Assembly (NCBI RefSeq): GCF_011682145.1 | Contig: NZ_WHJH01000010.1 | Span: 98,495-162,494 of the forward strand | DNA length: 64,000 nt | DNA from: Massilia mucilaginosa | GTDB lineage: Bacteria > Pseudomonadota > Gammaproteobacteria > Burkholderiales > Burkholderiaceae_D | Reading direction: 5' to 3' | In this document: one piece after another, positions 56,809 through 64,000 of the stretch | How positions within the stretch are numbered: position 1 is the stretch's first letter | How the letters are laid out: each line of letters begins with the position of its first letter | The notes under the pieces: generated by a model | The model's input: the letters and a program-made list of their open reading frames with translations, nothing else | Databases searched by the model: none | Told to the model about the DNA's origin: nothing | Position numbers and translations under genes: made by a program

Positions 56809-57783
56809 ATGACAACAAAAACGCCTGTCGTCGCCCTGATCGTCTATCCCAACTTCAGCCCGTTCCACTTCGCCGTGCCGTATCTGATCTTCAACGCCGC
56901 GCTGTCCGAAGGACCGCTGTTCGACCTGAAGATCGTGTCCGCCGGCGCCCGGCCCCTGGTCGCCGAACGCGCGCTGACCATGCATCCCGATGGCGGGCTC
57001 GAACTCGTCGATGGAGCCGACATCGTGGTGGTGCCGGGCTGGGACGACTTGAACGCGCCGCCCGAGCCGGAGCTGGCGGCGGCTTTGAGGCGCGCCCATG
57101 CCAGGGGCGCCCACGTCGTCGGGCTGTGCTATGGAGCGTACGCGCTCGCCTATGCCGGCCTGCTCGACGGCAAAAGCGCCTCGACGCACTGGATGGGCGA
57201 AAAGGATTTCAGCGCACGTTTTCCGCGCGTGCGGCTCGATATGAATGCCCTGTATGTCGAAGAGGACAAACTGATCACGTCAGCAGGCACTGGAGCCGGG
57301 CTCGACTGCTGCCTGTACATCGTGCGCGCCTATTACGGGTCCAAAATCGCCAATAAAGTCGCGCGCACCATGGTCATACCACCGCACCGCGAGGGTGGGC
57401 AGGCGCAGTTCATCGAGCAACCGATGGCCGTCTCGACCCAGGATGCCCAGGTCAACCGCCTGCTCGACTATTTGCGCGAACACCTGGGCGCCTCGCACAG
57501 CATCGACGAGCTGGCGGCGCGCACCTCCATGAGCCGGCGTACCTTCACCCGTCACTTCATCAAGGCGACCGGCATGACCCTGGTCGACTGGCTGGTGAAC
57601 GAGCGCTTGCAGCGCGCGCGCGATCTGCTGGAGACGACCTCGCTGCCAGTCGAAAAAATCTCGGATCTTGCGGGGTTCCAGACGCCGATCTCGTTCCGCC
57701 AGCACTTCAAGAAACGGTTTCAAGTCAGTCCCAGGGACTGGCGCCGGACCTTTGGCGAGAAAATGGCGACGGCGCTGGAGTGA
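56809..57783 (+). CDS. DJ-1/PfpI-domain AraC-family regulator (FtrA-like)
   Basis: A 324-aa protein. Residues 1-185 are a class-I glutamine-amidotransferase-like fold (VALIVYPNFSPFHFAVPYLI, VVVPGWDDLN, the nucleophile-elbow GLCYGAYALAYAGLLDG, and HWMGEKDF), where Cys sits at the elbow. Residues about 215-315 are a two-helix-turn-helix AraC domain (SIDELAARTSMSRRTFTRHF, ISDLAGFQTPISFRQHFKKR). It starts at 56809; an upstream in-frame start is less likely. It is divergent (121 nt) from the metallo-beta-lactamase-fold gene. Confidence 0.9.
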   Translation: MTTKTPVVALIVYPNFSPFHFAVPYLIFNAALSEGPLFDLKIVSAGARPLVAERALTMHPDGGLELVDGADIVVVPGWDDLNAPPEPELAAALRRAHARGAHVVGLCYGAYALAYAGLLDGKSASTHWMGEKDFSARFPRVRLDMNALYVEEDKLITSAGTGAGLDCCLYIVRAYYGSKIANKVARTMVIPPHREGGQAQFIEQPMAVSTQDAQVNRLLDYLREHLGASHSIDELAARTSMSRRTFTRHFIKATGMTLVDWLVNERLQRARDLLETTSLPVEKISDLAGFQTPISFRQHFKKRFQVSPRDWRRTFGEKMATALE

Positions 57784-57797
57784 GCGCGGTCGAACGA

Positions 57798-58624
57798 TCA
57801 ATATCCGCCGGCGCTGTCGCTGGCAACCGCCAGCCACGCCGAGGCGAGCAGGTCGAACTGCGGATCGGCCGCCGCTGCCGCCAGTTCGACGATGGCTGTA
57901 CGCGCCTCGCCAATGGACCAGCCGCGCGCGTTGAGGGTCAGCCAGGCCAGGCCGAACGCACCCTGCGCGATGTAGCCACGGCACAGCGCCAGCCGTGGCC
58001 GCGGCCGCGTGTGAGCCAAGGCGGACACTCTGGGTCCGCAAGCCAGCCTGACAGCGCATCGATATCGAGTTCGAACTGGCTGGTGCGCGCAAACGCGTCC
58101 ACGGGCGGCGGCTGCGTGGACAGCGGAAAGCTGCCGCCATACGCGGACGGGTCGCCACAACACGCCAGCGGCACATCGGCCGCGAACTGGTCGAGCCGGA
58201 CCAGGCCTGCCGCATCGTCGCCGCTGTCGAGCGATACGCTGTCGAGCTGGCCTAGGTTGTCGATGCCGACCGCCCTGGCGAATGCCTCGACCTGCGGCGT
58301 GACCGCGTCGCCATCGACGATGGCGCTGATTGCCGCGAGCGCAAACAGCTGGGCGGGCGTGCGGGCAACCTCCCGCGTGGTCCAGGGGCACTCCACGTAG
58401 GCCTTCACGAACGTCGGCTCACGCTCGATAAACCAGTGCTTCCAGCAGCCGTAATAGACCGGGCCTGACGGCTCGCTCCAGAGCGGAATCAGGGCCGGCG
58501 GGAAGCCATACCAGTATGCCGGCGCCTCGGCGAGGCCGATGGGCAGCGCAATCTCGCCTGCGGCGCAGCGGCGCAGCGCGTCGGGCCATGCCAGCAGCTC
58601 GTAGACGCGTGCATATTGATTCAA
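57798..58624 (-). pseudogene. Unrecognised gene interrupted by a frameshift
   Basis: The first 190 codons or so (YELLAWPDALRRCAAGEIAL, PALIPLWSEPSGPVYYGCWK) are in one frame; it starts at a TTG (58624) 12 nt after the upstream gene's stop. Near 57990-58020 the coherent protein switches to another frame, reading LALCRGYIAQGAFGLAWLTL and ending SAWLAVASDSAGGY at 57798. Each piece looks like real coding sequence, so one indel (or a sequencing error in a GC-rich CGCGGCCGCG run) separates them. I do not recognise the family; the size and lack of signal peptide would fit an immunity-type or enzyme-unrelated cytosolic protein. Confidence 0.6.
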
Positions 58625-58636
58625 AATGAACTCGTC

Positions 58637-59518
58637 TTACCAAGTGAACGCGTGCAGCGTGTCGCTGCCGCCGAACAACTCCGCCGTATCGCCCGTTTCC
58701 GCATCAAAAATGGCGTACTTCGTCAACCCGTTCCCGTACACGAGGTACCGCTCATCGAGCCAGCCACTGATGGCCAGCGTGTGACCTTCGCACTGACTAT
58801 AACGCCCCACCGCAACCGCCTTGATCACGCCTTCCTTGTTCGCAACGACAAGCTGGTAAGGCCGGCTTTCCTGGCGCTTGTCAAAATAGGCGTGCCACTT
58901 CCGGTCCGACGACCACGCCGAGTCGAGCGCCACATGCGATTGTGGCAAGAGTTCCTCGGCGGCAGGAATGGCTTGCGTGCCACGCTTGAAGTCGTGGCGA
59001 TATGCCCGCGCATCGTATTGGCCCGATAGTTTTTCAATTTTCCCGCTGACGGGATCAAAGCCAAAATAGCGCGATTCATCGCTGGTTGACATAGCGCGCA
59101 CCATGATCAACAGCGTCTTGCCATCCTGTGACCAGTCGGTCGACGCCCATGCATCCTCGATGGGTATTTTTGTGGGCAATTTAATGGATAACCAGCGCGC
59201 AGCTGCGGTGTCAAACACAAATATGCCGGCAAGGCTAACGCTGTCCCAACGACTGTCGTAGTTCGCGCTGATGGCGAGATACCGGCTATCCGGAGAAAAG
59301 ACGGGGATCCCGCCGCCCCATGCCGGATGCTCATACACAAGTCGTTCCGAATTGCTGCGCCGGTCGTAGAGCCAGTACTGCTTCTTGTCACTGCCTTTCA
59401 GCATGCCGCTATAACTGATCCATCGGCCGTCGGCCGACGCACGCATGGTGGGCGTCGAGTCGAACCCGTGATCGGACAGGATTGCCGGCATGATCAAATA
59501 GGCAAAGTGATTCGACAC
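58637..59518 (-). CDS. TolB/PD40-like beta-propeller protein
   Basis: A 293-aa protein made of repeated blade-like units: MRASADGRWISYSGML, VFSPDSRYLAISANYDSRWD, STDWSQDGKTLLIMVRAMST, AWSSDRKWHAYF, LDERYLVYGNGLTKYAIFDA. These are PD40/TolB-type propeller strands with SxDxRW pattern. No signal peptide is clear (MSNHFAYLIMPAILSDHG could be weak). Function unknown. It starts 3 nt downstream of the phzF-like gene and is in line with the frameshifted gene. Confidence 0.7.
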   Translation of the reverse strand: MSNHFAYLIMPAILSDHGFDSTPTMRASADGRWISYSGMLKGSDKKQYWLYDRRSNSERLVYEHPAWGGGIPVFSPDSRYLAISANYDSRWDSVSLAGIFVFDTAAARWLSIKLPTKIPIEDAWASTDWSQDGKTLLIMVRAMSTSDESRYFGFDPVSGKIEKLSGQYDARAYRHDFKRGTQAIPAAEELLPQSHVALDSAWSSDRKWHAYFDKRQESRPYQLVVANKEGVIKAVAVGRYSQCEGHTLAISGWLDERYLVYGNGLTKYAIFDAETGDTAELFGGSDTLHAFTW

Positions 59519-59521
59519 AGG

Positions 59522-60412
59522 CTAAACGCGCACGACGCCATCGATCACCGTGACCGACTGGCCGCCGATCCACGGTTCGCCATCGGTCCAGGTGACCGCG
59601 ATGCGGCCATCGCATTGCAGGCAGGTGCCCTGGCGCGCGCTGTAGGCGCGGCTGCTCTCGCCGCCATCGGGAAAGCCCTGCGCCTGCAGCACGCGCGCGA
59701 TGCAGGCATTGGCGCTGCCGGTGACCGGGTCCTCGACCAGCGCTCCGTGTTTGGTAAACAGCGCCCTGACCTCGTAATCGGCCGGACCATCTGCGTCATG
59801 CGGACCGTAGACCGCCACACCCGTCACGCCGAGCCGCGTCAGTTCCTGCAGCGCGGCGCCATCGATACGCGCATCGAGGCACGCTTGCGCGCTTGCCAAA
59901 CGCACCACCAACCACGCGATGCCCATGGTGGCGATCAGCGGCGTGCAGTGCGCGTCAAGCGCGGTGCCTGGCAACATCCGCGCCAGCAATGGCTGGTGCT
60001 GGTGCGCCAGCGGCACCAGGCTGGCCGCCGGTGCGCGAAACGCCAGTGTGCCGCCGGCGCCGATCCCGATCGGCACCAGCCCCACGCCGCACTCCTGCAC
60101 CAGGGTGCCTGCGCGGCGTGGCACCAGGCCCGCCTCCAGCAAGGCGTGCGCCGTGCCCAGGGTGGGATGGCCGGCGAAGGGAAACTCGGTATCGGGAGAG
60201 AAAATGCGGACGCGGTAATCGGCCTGCGCATCGCGCGGCGTGAGCACAAAGGTGGTTTCGGACAGGTTGGTCCAGCGCGCCATGGCCTGCATGTCGGCGT
60301 CGGACAGGCCGTCGGCATCGAGCACGACGGCCAGTGGGTTGCCCTTGAAGGCGACGCCGGTGAACACGTCCACCTGCCTGAAGCGGCGCGCCGCGCCCGG
60401 GGCGAGGGTCAC
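59522..60412 (-). CDS. PhzF-family isomerase/epimerase
   Basis: A 296-aa protein of the diaminopimelate-epimerase fold. The catalytic Glu52 is in NLSETTFV; FPFAGHPTLGTAHALLEAGL and FTKHGALVEDPVTGSANACI are diagnostic. PhzF makes a phenazine precursor by isomerisation; members away from phenazine genes, like this one, act on unknown small molecules. No phenazine genes are nearby. It begins one base after the CBS gene's stop. Confidence 0.9.
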   Translation of the reverse strand: MTLAPGAARRFRQVDVFTGVAFKGNPLAVVLDADGLSDADMQAMARWTNLSETTFVLTPRDAQADYRVRIFSPDTEFPFAGHPTLGTAHALLEAGLVPRRAGTLVQECGVGLVPIGIGAGGTLAFRAPAASLVPLAHQHQPLLARMLPGTALDAHCTPLIATMGIAWLVVRLASAQACLDARIDGAALQELTRLGVTGVAVYGPHDADGPADYEVRALFTKHGALVEDPVTGSANACIARVLQAQGFPDGGESSRAYSARQGTCLQCDGRIAVTWTDGEPWIGGQSVTVIDGVVRV

Positions 60413-60413
60413 A

Positions 60414-60866
60414 TCAGTCTTCCTGCGCGGTTTCGGCCGGCCAGTCGCGGATGTAGGCCTTGAGCATGCGGTTTTCGAAGCTTTGCGCTTCCAGCACCGC
60501 GCGCGCCACGTCGTAGAACGAAATCACGCCGAGCAGGGTCTTGGCGTTCATGACCGGCAGGTAGCGCGCGTGCTTTTCGAGCATCATGCGGCGCACTTCG
60601 TTCACTTCGGTGTCCGGCGTGACGGTGATCGGATGGTCGTCCATGTGCTTGCGCACCGTGCCCGCGCCGACCGCGCCGTTATTCTTGTGCAGCACCTTGA
60701 TGACTTCGCGGAAGGTCAGCATGCCGACCAGGTCGCCGAACTCCATGACCACCAGCGATCCGATGTCCTTTTCGGCCATGGTGTTGACGGCATCGACGAG
60801 CAGCATCTCGGGCGTTGCGGTATAGAGGATGTTGCCCTTCACTTGAAGGATTTCTGAGACTTTCAT
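60414..60866 (-). CDS. Tandem CBS-domain protein
   Basis: A 150-aa protein composed of two CBS motifs: MLLVDAVNTMAEKDIGSLVV with VGMLTFREVIKVL, and TPDTEVNEVRRMMLEKHARY with LLGVISFYDVARAVL. Such stand-alone pairs bind adenosine nucleotides (AMP, ATP, SAM) and regulate partners. The partner is not evident; it heads the minus-strand run of CBS, phzF-like, propeller and frameshifted gene. Confidence 0.9.
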   Translation of the reverse strand: MKVSEILQVKGNILYTATPEMLLVDAVNTMAEKDIGSLVVMEFGDLVGMLTFREVIKVLHKNNGAVGAGTVRKHMDDHPITVTPDTEVNEVRRMMLEKHARYLPVMNAKTLLGVISFYDVARAVLEAQSFENRMLKAYIRDWPAETAQED

Positions 60867-61086
60867 GGTGGCCGCCTGATGTGGTGAGGTTATAAGGGAT
60901 GTCGTTTATAAGCCTTAGCTCCGACTGTAGCGTAAGCTTGGCAAAAAATCCAGCATTGCGATTGATCATGGCACTGGCGAGCGTGCCCGATTGGCATTTG
61001 CACCATTTTAGCGAGCAAACCACGCTTTTGTGCAACGCATGCGTGCTACGATTCGGCCCATCCTTTTTCCATGAGATGAGCCCACC

Positions 61087-62397
61087 ATGAGCGGACCTCA
61101 ATATCCCGGCTTCGACACCCTGTCGCTGCATGCCGGCGCTGCGCCCGACCCGGCCACCGGCGCGCGCGCCACCCCCGTCTATTTCACTTCCTCGTTCGCG
61201 TTCAAGGACTCGGACCACGCGGCGTCGCTGTTCAACATGGAGCGCGCCGGCCATGTGTACTCGCGCATCTCGAACCCGACCAACGCCGTGCTGGAAGAGC
61301 GCATCGCCGCGCTCGAAGGCGGCGTGGCCGGCATTGCCACCGCCAGCGGCCAGGCCGCGATGCACCTCGGCCTGGTGACCATCGCCGGCGCCGGTTCGCA
61401 CATCGTCGCCTCGCGCGCGCTGTACGGCGGCTCGCAGAACCTGCTGGCCTACACGCTCAAGCGCTTCGGCATCGAGACCACGTTCGTGGACCCGCGCGAC
61501 CCTGATGCCTGGCGCGCCGCGATCCGCCCCAACACCAAGGTACTGTTCGCCGAAACGCTGGGCAATCCGGGGCTCGACGTGCTCGATATCGCCACCGTCT
61601 CGGCCATCGCCCACGACCATCATCTGCCGCTGATGATGGATTCGACCTTCACCACGCCGTATTTGCTGCGCCCGTTCGATCACGGCGCCGATCTGGTGTT
61701 CCACTCGGCCACCAAGTTCCTGTGCGGGCACGGCACCGCCATCGGCGGCTTGCTGGTCGACGGCGGCAGCTTCGACTGGCAAGCCGCCTACGACAAGACC
61801 GGGCGCTTTGCCGAATTGTGCGAGCCGTACGAAGGCTTCCACGGCATGGTGTTCGCCGAGGAATCGACCGTGGCGCCGTTTTCGCTGCGCGCGCGGCGCG
61901 AAGGCCTGCGCGATTTTGGCGCCGTGATGAGCCCCCACAACGCGTTCGCGGTCCTGCAGGGGATCGAAACGCTCAGCCTGCGCATGGACCGCCATGTGGC
62001 CAACACGCGCAAGGTGGTCGAATTCCTGCTGTCGAATCCCGCGGTGGAAGCGGTGTCGTATCCGGAACTGGAGTCGCATCCCGATTACGCGCTGGCCAAG
62101 CGCCTGCTGCTCAGGGGCTGCGGCGCGGTGTTCTCGTTCAGCCTCAAAGGCGACCGCGCGGCGGGGCGGCGCTTCGTCGACGCGCTCAAGATCTTCTCGC
62201 ACCTGGCCAACGTGGGCGACGCCAAGTCGCTGGTGATCCATCCGGCGTCCACCACCCACTTCCGCGTGCCGACCGAACAACTGGCGGCGTCCGGCATCAA
62301 GGAAGGCACGATGCGCCTGTCGATCGGACTGGAAAACGTGGACGACCTGATCGAAGACCTGGCGCGCGGCCTGAAACTGTCGCAGAAGGGAGCCTGA
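61087..62397 (+). CDS. metY: O-acetyl-/O-succinylhomoserine sulfhydrylase
   Basis: A 436-aa PLP enzyme of the Cys/Met-metabolism family. It uses sulfide to make homocysteine from activated homoserine. Signatures: VYFTSSFAFKDSDHAASLFN, VYSRISNPTNAVLEERIAAL, TASGQAAMHLGLVTIAGAGS, the PLP lysine in FHSATKFLCGHGTAIGGLLV, and SHPDYALAKRLLLRGCGAV. The size favours MetY-type over MetB; the exact acyl donor (acetyl or succinyl) cannot be read from sequence. Divergent from the CBS gene across 220 nt; no S-box or SAM-riboswitch-like structure seen. Confidence 0.9.
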   Translation: MSGPQYPGFDTLSLHAGAAPDPATGARATPVYFTSSFAFKDSDHAASLFNMERAGHVYSRISNPTNAVLEERIAALEGGVAGIATASGQAAMHLGLVTIAGAGSHIVASRALYGGSQNLLAYTLKRFGIETTFVDPRDPDAWRAAIRPNTKVLFAETLGNPGLDVLDIATVSAIAHDHHLPLMMDSTFTTPYLLRPFDHGADLVFHSATKFLCGHGTAIGGLLVDGGSFDWQAAYDKTGRFAELCEPYEGFHGMVFAEESTVAPFSLRARREGLRDFGAVMSPHNAFAVLQGIETLSLRMDRHVANTRKVVEFLLSNPAVEAVSYPELESHPDYALAKRLLLRGCGAVFSFSLKGDRAAGRRFVDALKIFSHLANVGDAKSLVIHPASTTHFRVPTEQLAASGIKEGTMRLSIGLENVDDLIEDLARGLKLSQKGA

Positions 62398-62398
62398 G

Positions 62399-63214
62399 AT
62401 GATGTATCACCTGCCCGGCTTCGACGCCTACTGCTACACCGGCGGCAAAGCCTTTGACGCAAACCAGCCGACCATCGTCTTCATCCACGGCGCCCAGAAC
62501 GACCATTCGGTGTGGGCTTTGCAGTCGCGCTATTTTGCGCACCATGGCTTCAACGTGCTGGCGGTCGACCTGCCCGGCCACGGGCGCAGCAAGGGCGCGG
62601 CCCTGCACAGCGTCGAAGAGATGGCGGCCTGGCTGCTGGCGCTGATGGGCGCCGCCGGGGTCGAACGCGCCATCCTGGCGGGCCACAGCATGGGCTCCCT
62701 GATCGCGCTCGAAGCGGCGTTCCAGGCCCCGCGCCGGGTCACCCATCTGGCGCTGCTGGGCACCACCTATCCGATGAAGGTGTCCGACGCGCTGCTCGAT
62801 ACGGCCAAGAACAACGAGCAGGCCGCGATCGACATGGTCAACATCTTCTCGCATTCGTCGATCGCGCAAAAACCATCGTGCCCCGGGCCGGGGTTTTACA
62901 CGATGGGCGGCGCGCGCAAGCTGATGCAGCGCATGTCGGCCCTCAATCCGGACCAGTTGTTCTACACCGATTTTTACGCCTGCAATGCCTACGCCAACGG
63001 CCAGGTCGCGGCGCAAGCGGTGACCTGCCCGACCCTGTTCATTTTCGGCAGCAAGGACATGATGACCCCGCCGCGCTCGACCAAGGTGCTGACGTCGGCA
63101 ATCAAGCATGGCAAGATCGTCCAGGTCGATGCCGGGCACCAGCTGATGGCCGAGCAGCCGGATGCCGTGCTGGACGCGCTGTTCGGCTTCGCCAGCGCGC
63201 CCGTGCCCGCGTAG
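62399..63214 (+). CDS. Alpha/beta hydrolase
   Basis: A 271-aa alpha/beta-fold hydrolase. The nucleophile elbow is GHSMGSL (Ser), the oxyanion region FIHGAQNDHSVWALQSRYFA, the acid near FIFGSKDMMTPPRS and the His in DAGHQLMAEQP. It starts one base after the metY stop and overlaps its reading, so the two are co-transcribed. The substrate is unknown; the fold covers esterases and C-C hydrolases. Confidence 0.88.
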   Translation: MMYHLPGFDAYCYTGGKAFDANQPTIVFIHGAQNDHSVWALQSRYFAHHGFNVLAVDLPGHGRSKGAALHSVEEMAAWLLALMGAAGVERAILAGHSMGSLIALEAAFQAPRRVTHLALLGTTYPMKVSDALLDTAKNNEQAAIDMVNIFSHSSIAQKPSCPGPGFYTMGGARKLMQRMSALNPDQLFYTDFYACNAYANGQVAAQAVTCPTLFIFGSKDMMTPPRSTKVLTSAIKHGKIVQVDAGHQLMAEQPDAVLDALFGFASAPVPA

Positions 63215-63233
63215 AGGCCCCCAGGAGAGCCGC

Positions 63234-63539
63234 ATGCCGACCCGTCACGCCAGTTTTGCCGAGTTTTATCCTTACTACCTGAGCCAGCATGCGAATCTGC
63301 TGTGCCGGCGCGCGCATTTCATCGGCAGCACGTCGGCGCTCGGGGCGCTCGCGCAGTATGTGGTGAGCATGAATGGGTGGTGGGTCCTGGCGGCGCTGGT
63401 GTCCGGCTACGGCGGTGCCTGGATCGGGCATTTTTTCTATGAAAAGAACCGGCCGGCCTCGTTTGCGCGGCCGCTGTATTCGTTCATGGGCGATTGGGTG
63501 ATGTATTGGCAGATGCTGACGGGGAAGTTGAGCTGGTAG
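63234..63539 (+). CDS. DUF962/Mpo1-like membrane protein
   Basis: A 101-aa protein of the DUF962 (YGL010w/Mpo1) family. Landmarks: FAEFYPYYLSQHANLLCRRA, HFIGSTSALGALAQYVV, GGAWIGHFFYEKNRPASF, LYSFMGDWVMYWQML. The conserved His residues (QHANLLCRRAHFIG and GHFFYEKNRP) suggest metal binding; yeast Mpo1 is a dioxygenase of alpha-hydroxy fatty acids. One or two membrane segments. AGGAGA precedes ATG 63234. Confidence 0.85.
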   Translation: MPTRHASFAEFYPYYLSQHANLLCRRAHFIGSTSALGALAQYVVSMNGWWVLAALVSGYGGAWIGHFFYEKNRPASFARPLYSFMGDWVMYWQMLTGKLSW

Positions 63540-63713
63540 GCATCGGGCCGCTGGAGTATGCGCCGCTAGCTTAAAGTCTGACAGCTAGCGAAACGGAATA
63601 CTGTATCCGCCGCGGGTTCCATGCTCTGCATAGTTGTCTACTGCCTCCATGAATGACGGCGTCCCTCGTATGATTCTGCCTATGATTGAGTGCTCGAAGC
63701 AGGCTGATAGACT

Positions 63714-64000
63714 GTAAGCATCCAGCCCACCCATCTATGAATTCCTGAACGTTGCGGCCACACTCCTTTCTTCAATTTCGAGGAGAAATATGGTGGCAAA
63801 TGTGGAGCAAATTAACGAGTGGCAAGAGCGCGTGGCACGGTGGCAGGCAAGCGGCCTGTCCCAGCGCGCATTTGCTATTGAGAACGGTGTCTCTCAGCGC
63901 CAGGTCAGCTACTGGGCGCGGCGGCTGGGCGAAGCGCAGTTGTCACCAGCATTTGTGCCTGTGCGTGTGACGCCTACTGGCGCTTCCAGCGGTATTGTTC
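63714..64000 (+). mobile_element. Left end of an IS66-family insertion element (truncated by window)
   Basis: A GTAAGCATCCAGCCC stretch starting at 63714 fits the GTAAGC terminal repeat of IS66 elements. It is followed by the tnpA start. The element runs off the right edge, so the other end and target duplication are not visible. Confidence 0.6.
63790..64000 (+). CDS. tnpA: IS66-family accessory protein TnpA, partial
   Basis: The frame begins MVANVEQINEWQERVARWQA and continues SGLSQRAFAIENGVSQRQVS, YWARRLGEAQ before the window ends after 70 codons. This is the HTH-containing start of IS66 TnpA proteins, which precede TnpB and the DDE transposase TnpC. AGGAGA lies 4 nt before ATG 63790. The C-terminus is missing only because of the window edge. 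Confidence 0.85.
   Translation, partial: MVANVEQINEWQERVARWQASGLSQRAFAIENGVSQRQVSYWARRLGEAQLSPAFVPVRVTPTGASSGIV

Noticed and set aside
60867..61086. A possible SAM-type riboswitch upstream of metY
   Set aside because: I looked for paired stems with a terminator or RBS-masking arm in this 220-nt spacer and saw none that are convincing.

Overview
The window looks like a chromosome segment of a high-GC betaproteobacterium of the family Oxalobacteraceae, most likely the Massilia/Telluria/Duganella group. This is inferred from very GC-rich codon use, a tandem pair of PEP-CTERM proteins, large propeller/GGDEF and hybrid kinase/GGDEF/EAL proteins, and the housekeeping set (AidB-like dehydrogenase, aceB, cspA, upp, aroC, metY). 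No rRNA or marker gene is present to prove the genus.

Region 1 (1-20.5 kb, all minus strand) is one long contractile injection system (CIS, phage-tail-like) operon, read from 20486 towards the left edge, where it runs out of the window. In order it encodes a DUF4255 cap protein, a carboxypeptidase-regulatory-like protein, sheath 1, tube 1, sheath 2, tube 2, a 60-aa Afp6-like protein, a LysM/Afp7-like baseplate protein, a gpD-like hub, a gpV-like spike, an unrecognised hydrophobic protein, a gp25 wedge, two baseplate-J proteins, a gpI-like tail protein, three proteins sharing one N-terminal domain, and a partial ORF. Most junctions are 1-4 nt stop/start overlaps. The AAA+ ATPase, tape measure, PAAR tip and cargo genes were not found here and may lie beyond the left edge.

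Region 2 (20.5-26.2 kb) is the control and mobile margin of that cluster. A near-consensus sigma-54 promoter with a candidate upstream activator site precedes the operon, and just upstream lies a PspF-like, receiver-less sigma-54 activator gene. Before that come the remains of a protein-arginine-deiminase (PAD) gene that has lost its catalytic part, and a trypsin-like serine protease whose ribosome-binding site is buried in a 12-bp hairpin. Beyond are a truncated IS6-like transposase cut by a frameshifted IS3 element, the C-terminal piece of a tyrosine integrase, and tRNA-Val(CAC). This arrangement suggests an old island inserted at the tRNA.

Region 3 (26.2-44 kb) is mostly core: dnaQ, rnhA, a methyltransferase and gloB. 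It is followed by two orphan periplasmic binding proteins joined to a 1480-aa hybrid kinase/GGDEF/EAL protein, two PEP-CTERM paralogs, aceB with a divergent LysR regulator, cspA, an HPt protein, upp, a 134-nt long inverted repeat, and an AidB-like acyl-CoA dehydrogenase.

Region 4 (44-64 kb) is rich in c-di-GMP signalling (PAS/GGDEF/EAL, HDOD, REC/GGDEF/EAL, propeller/GGDEF) interleaved with an MFS transporter and aroC. Then come a periplasmic metallo-beta-lactamase-fold protein, a DJ-1/AraC regulator, a frameshifted unknown gene, a beta-propeller protein, phzF-like and CBS genes, metY, an alpha/beta hydrolase, a DUF962 protein, and the start of an IS66-family element at the right edge.
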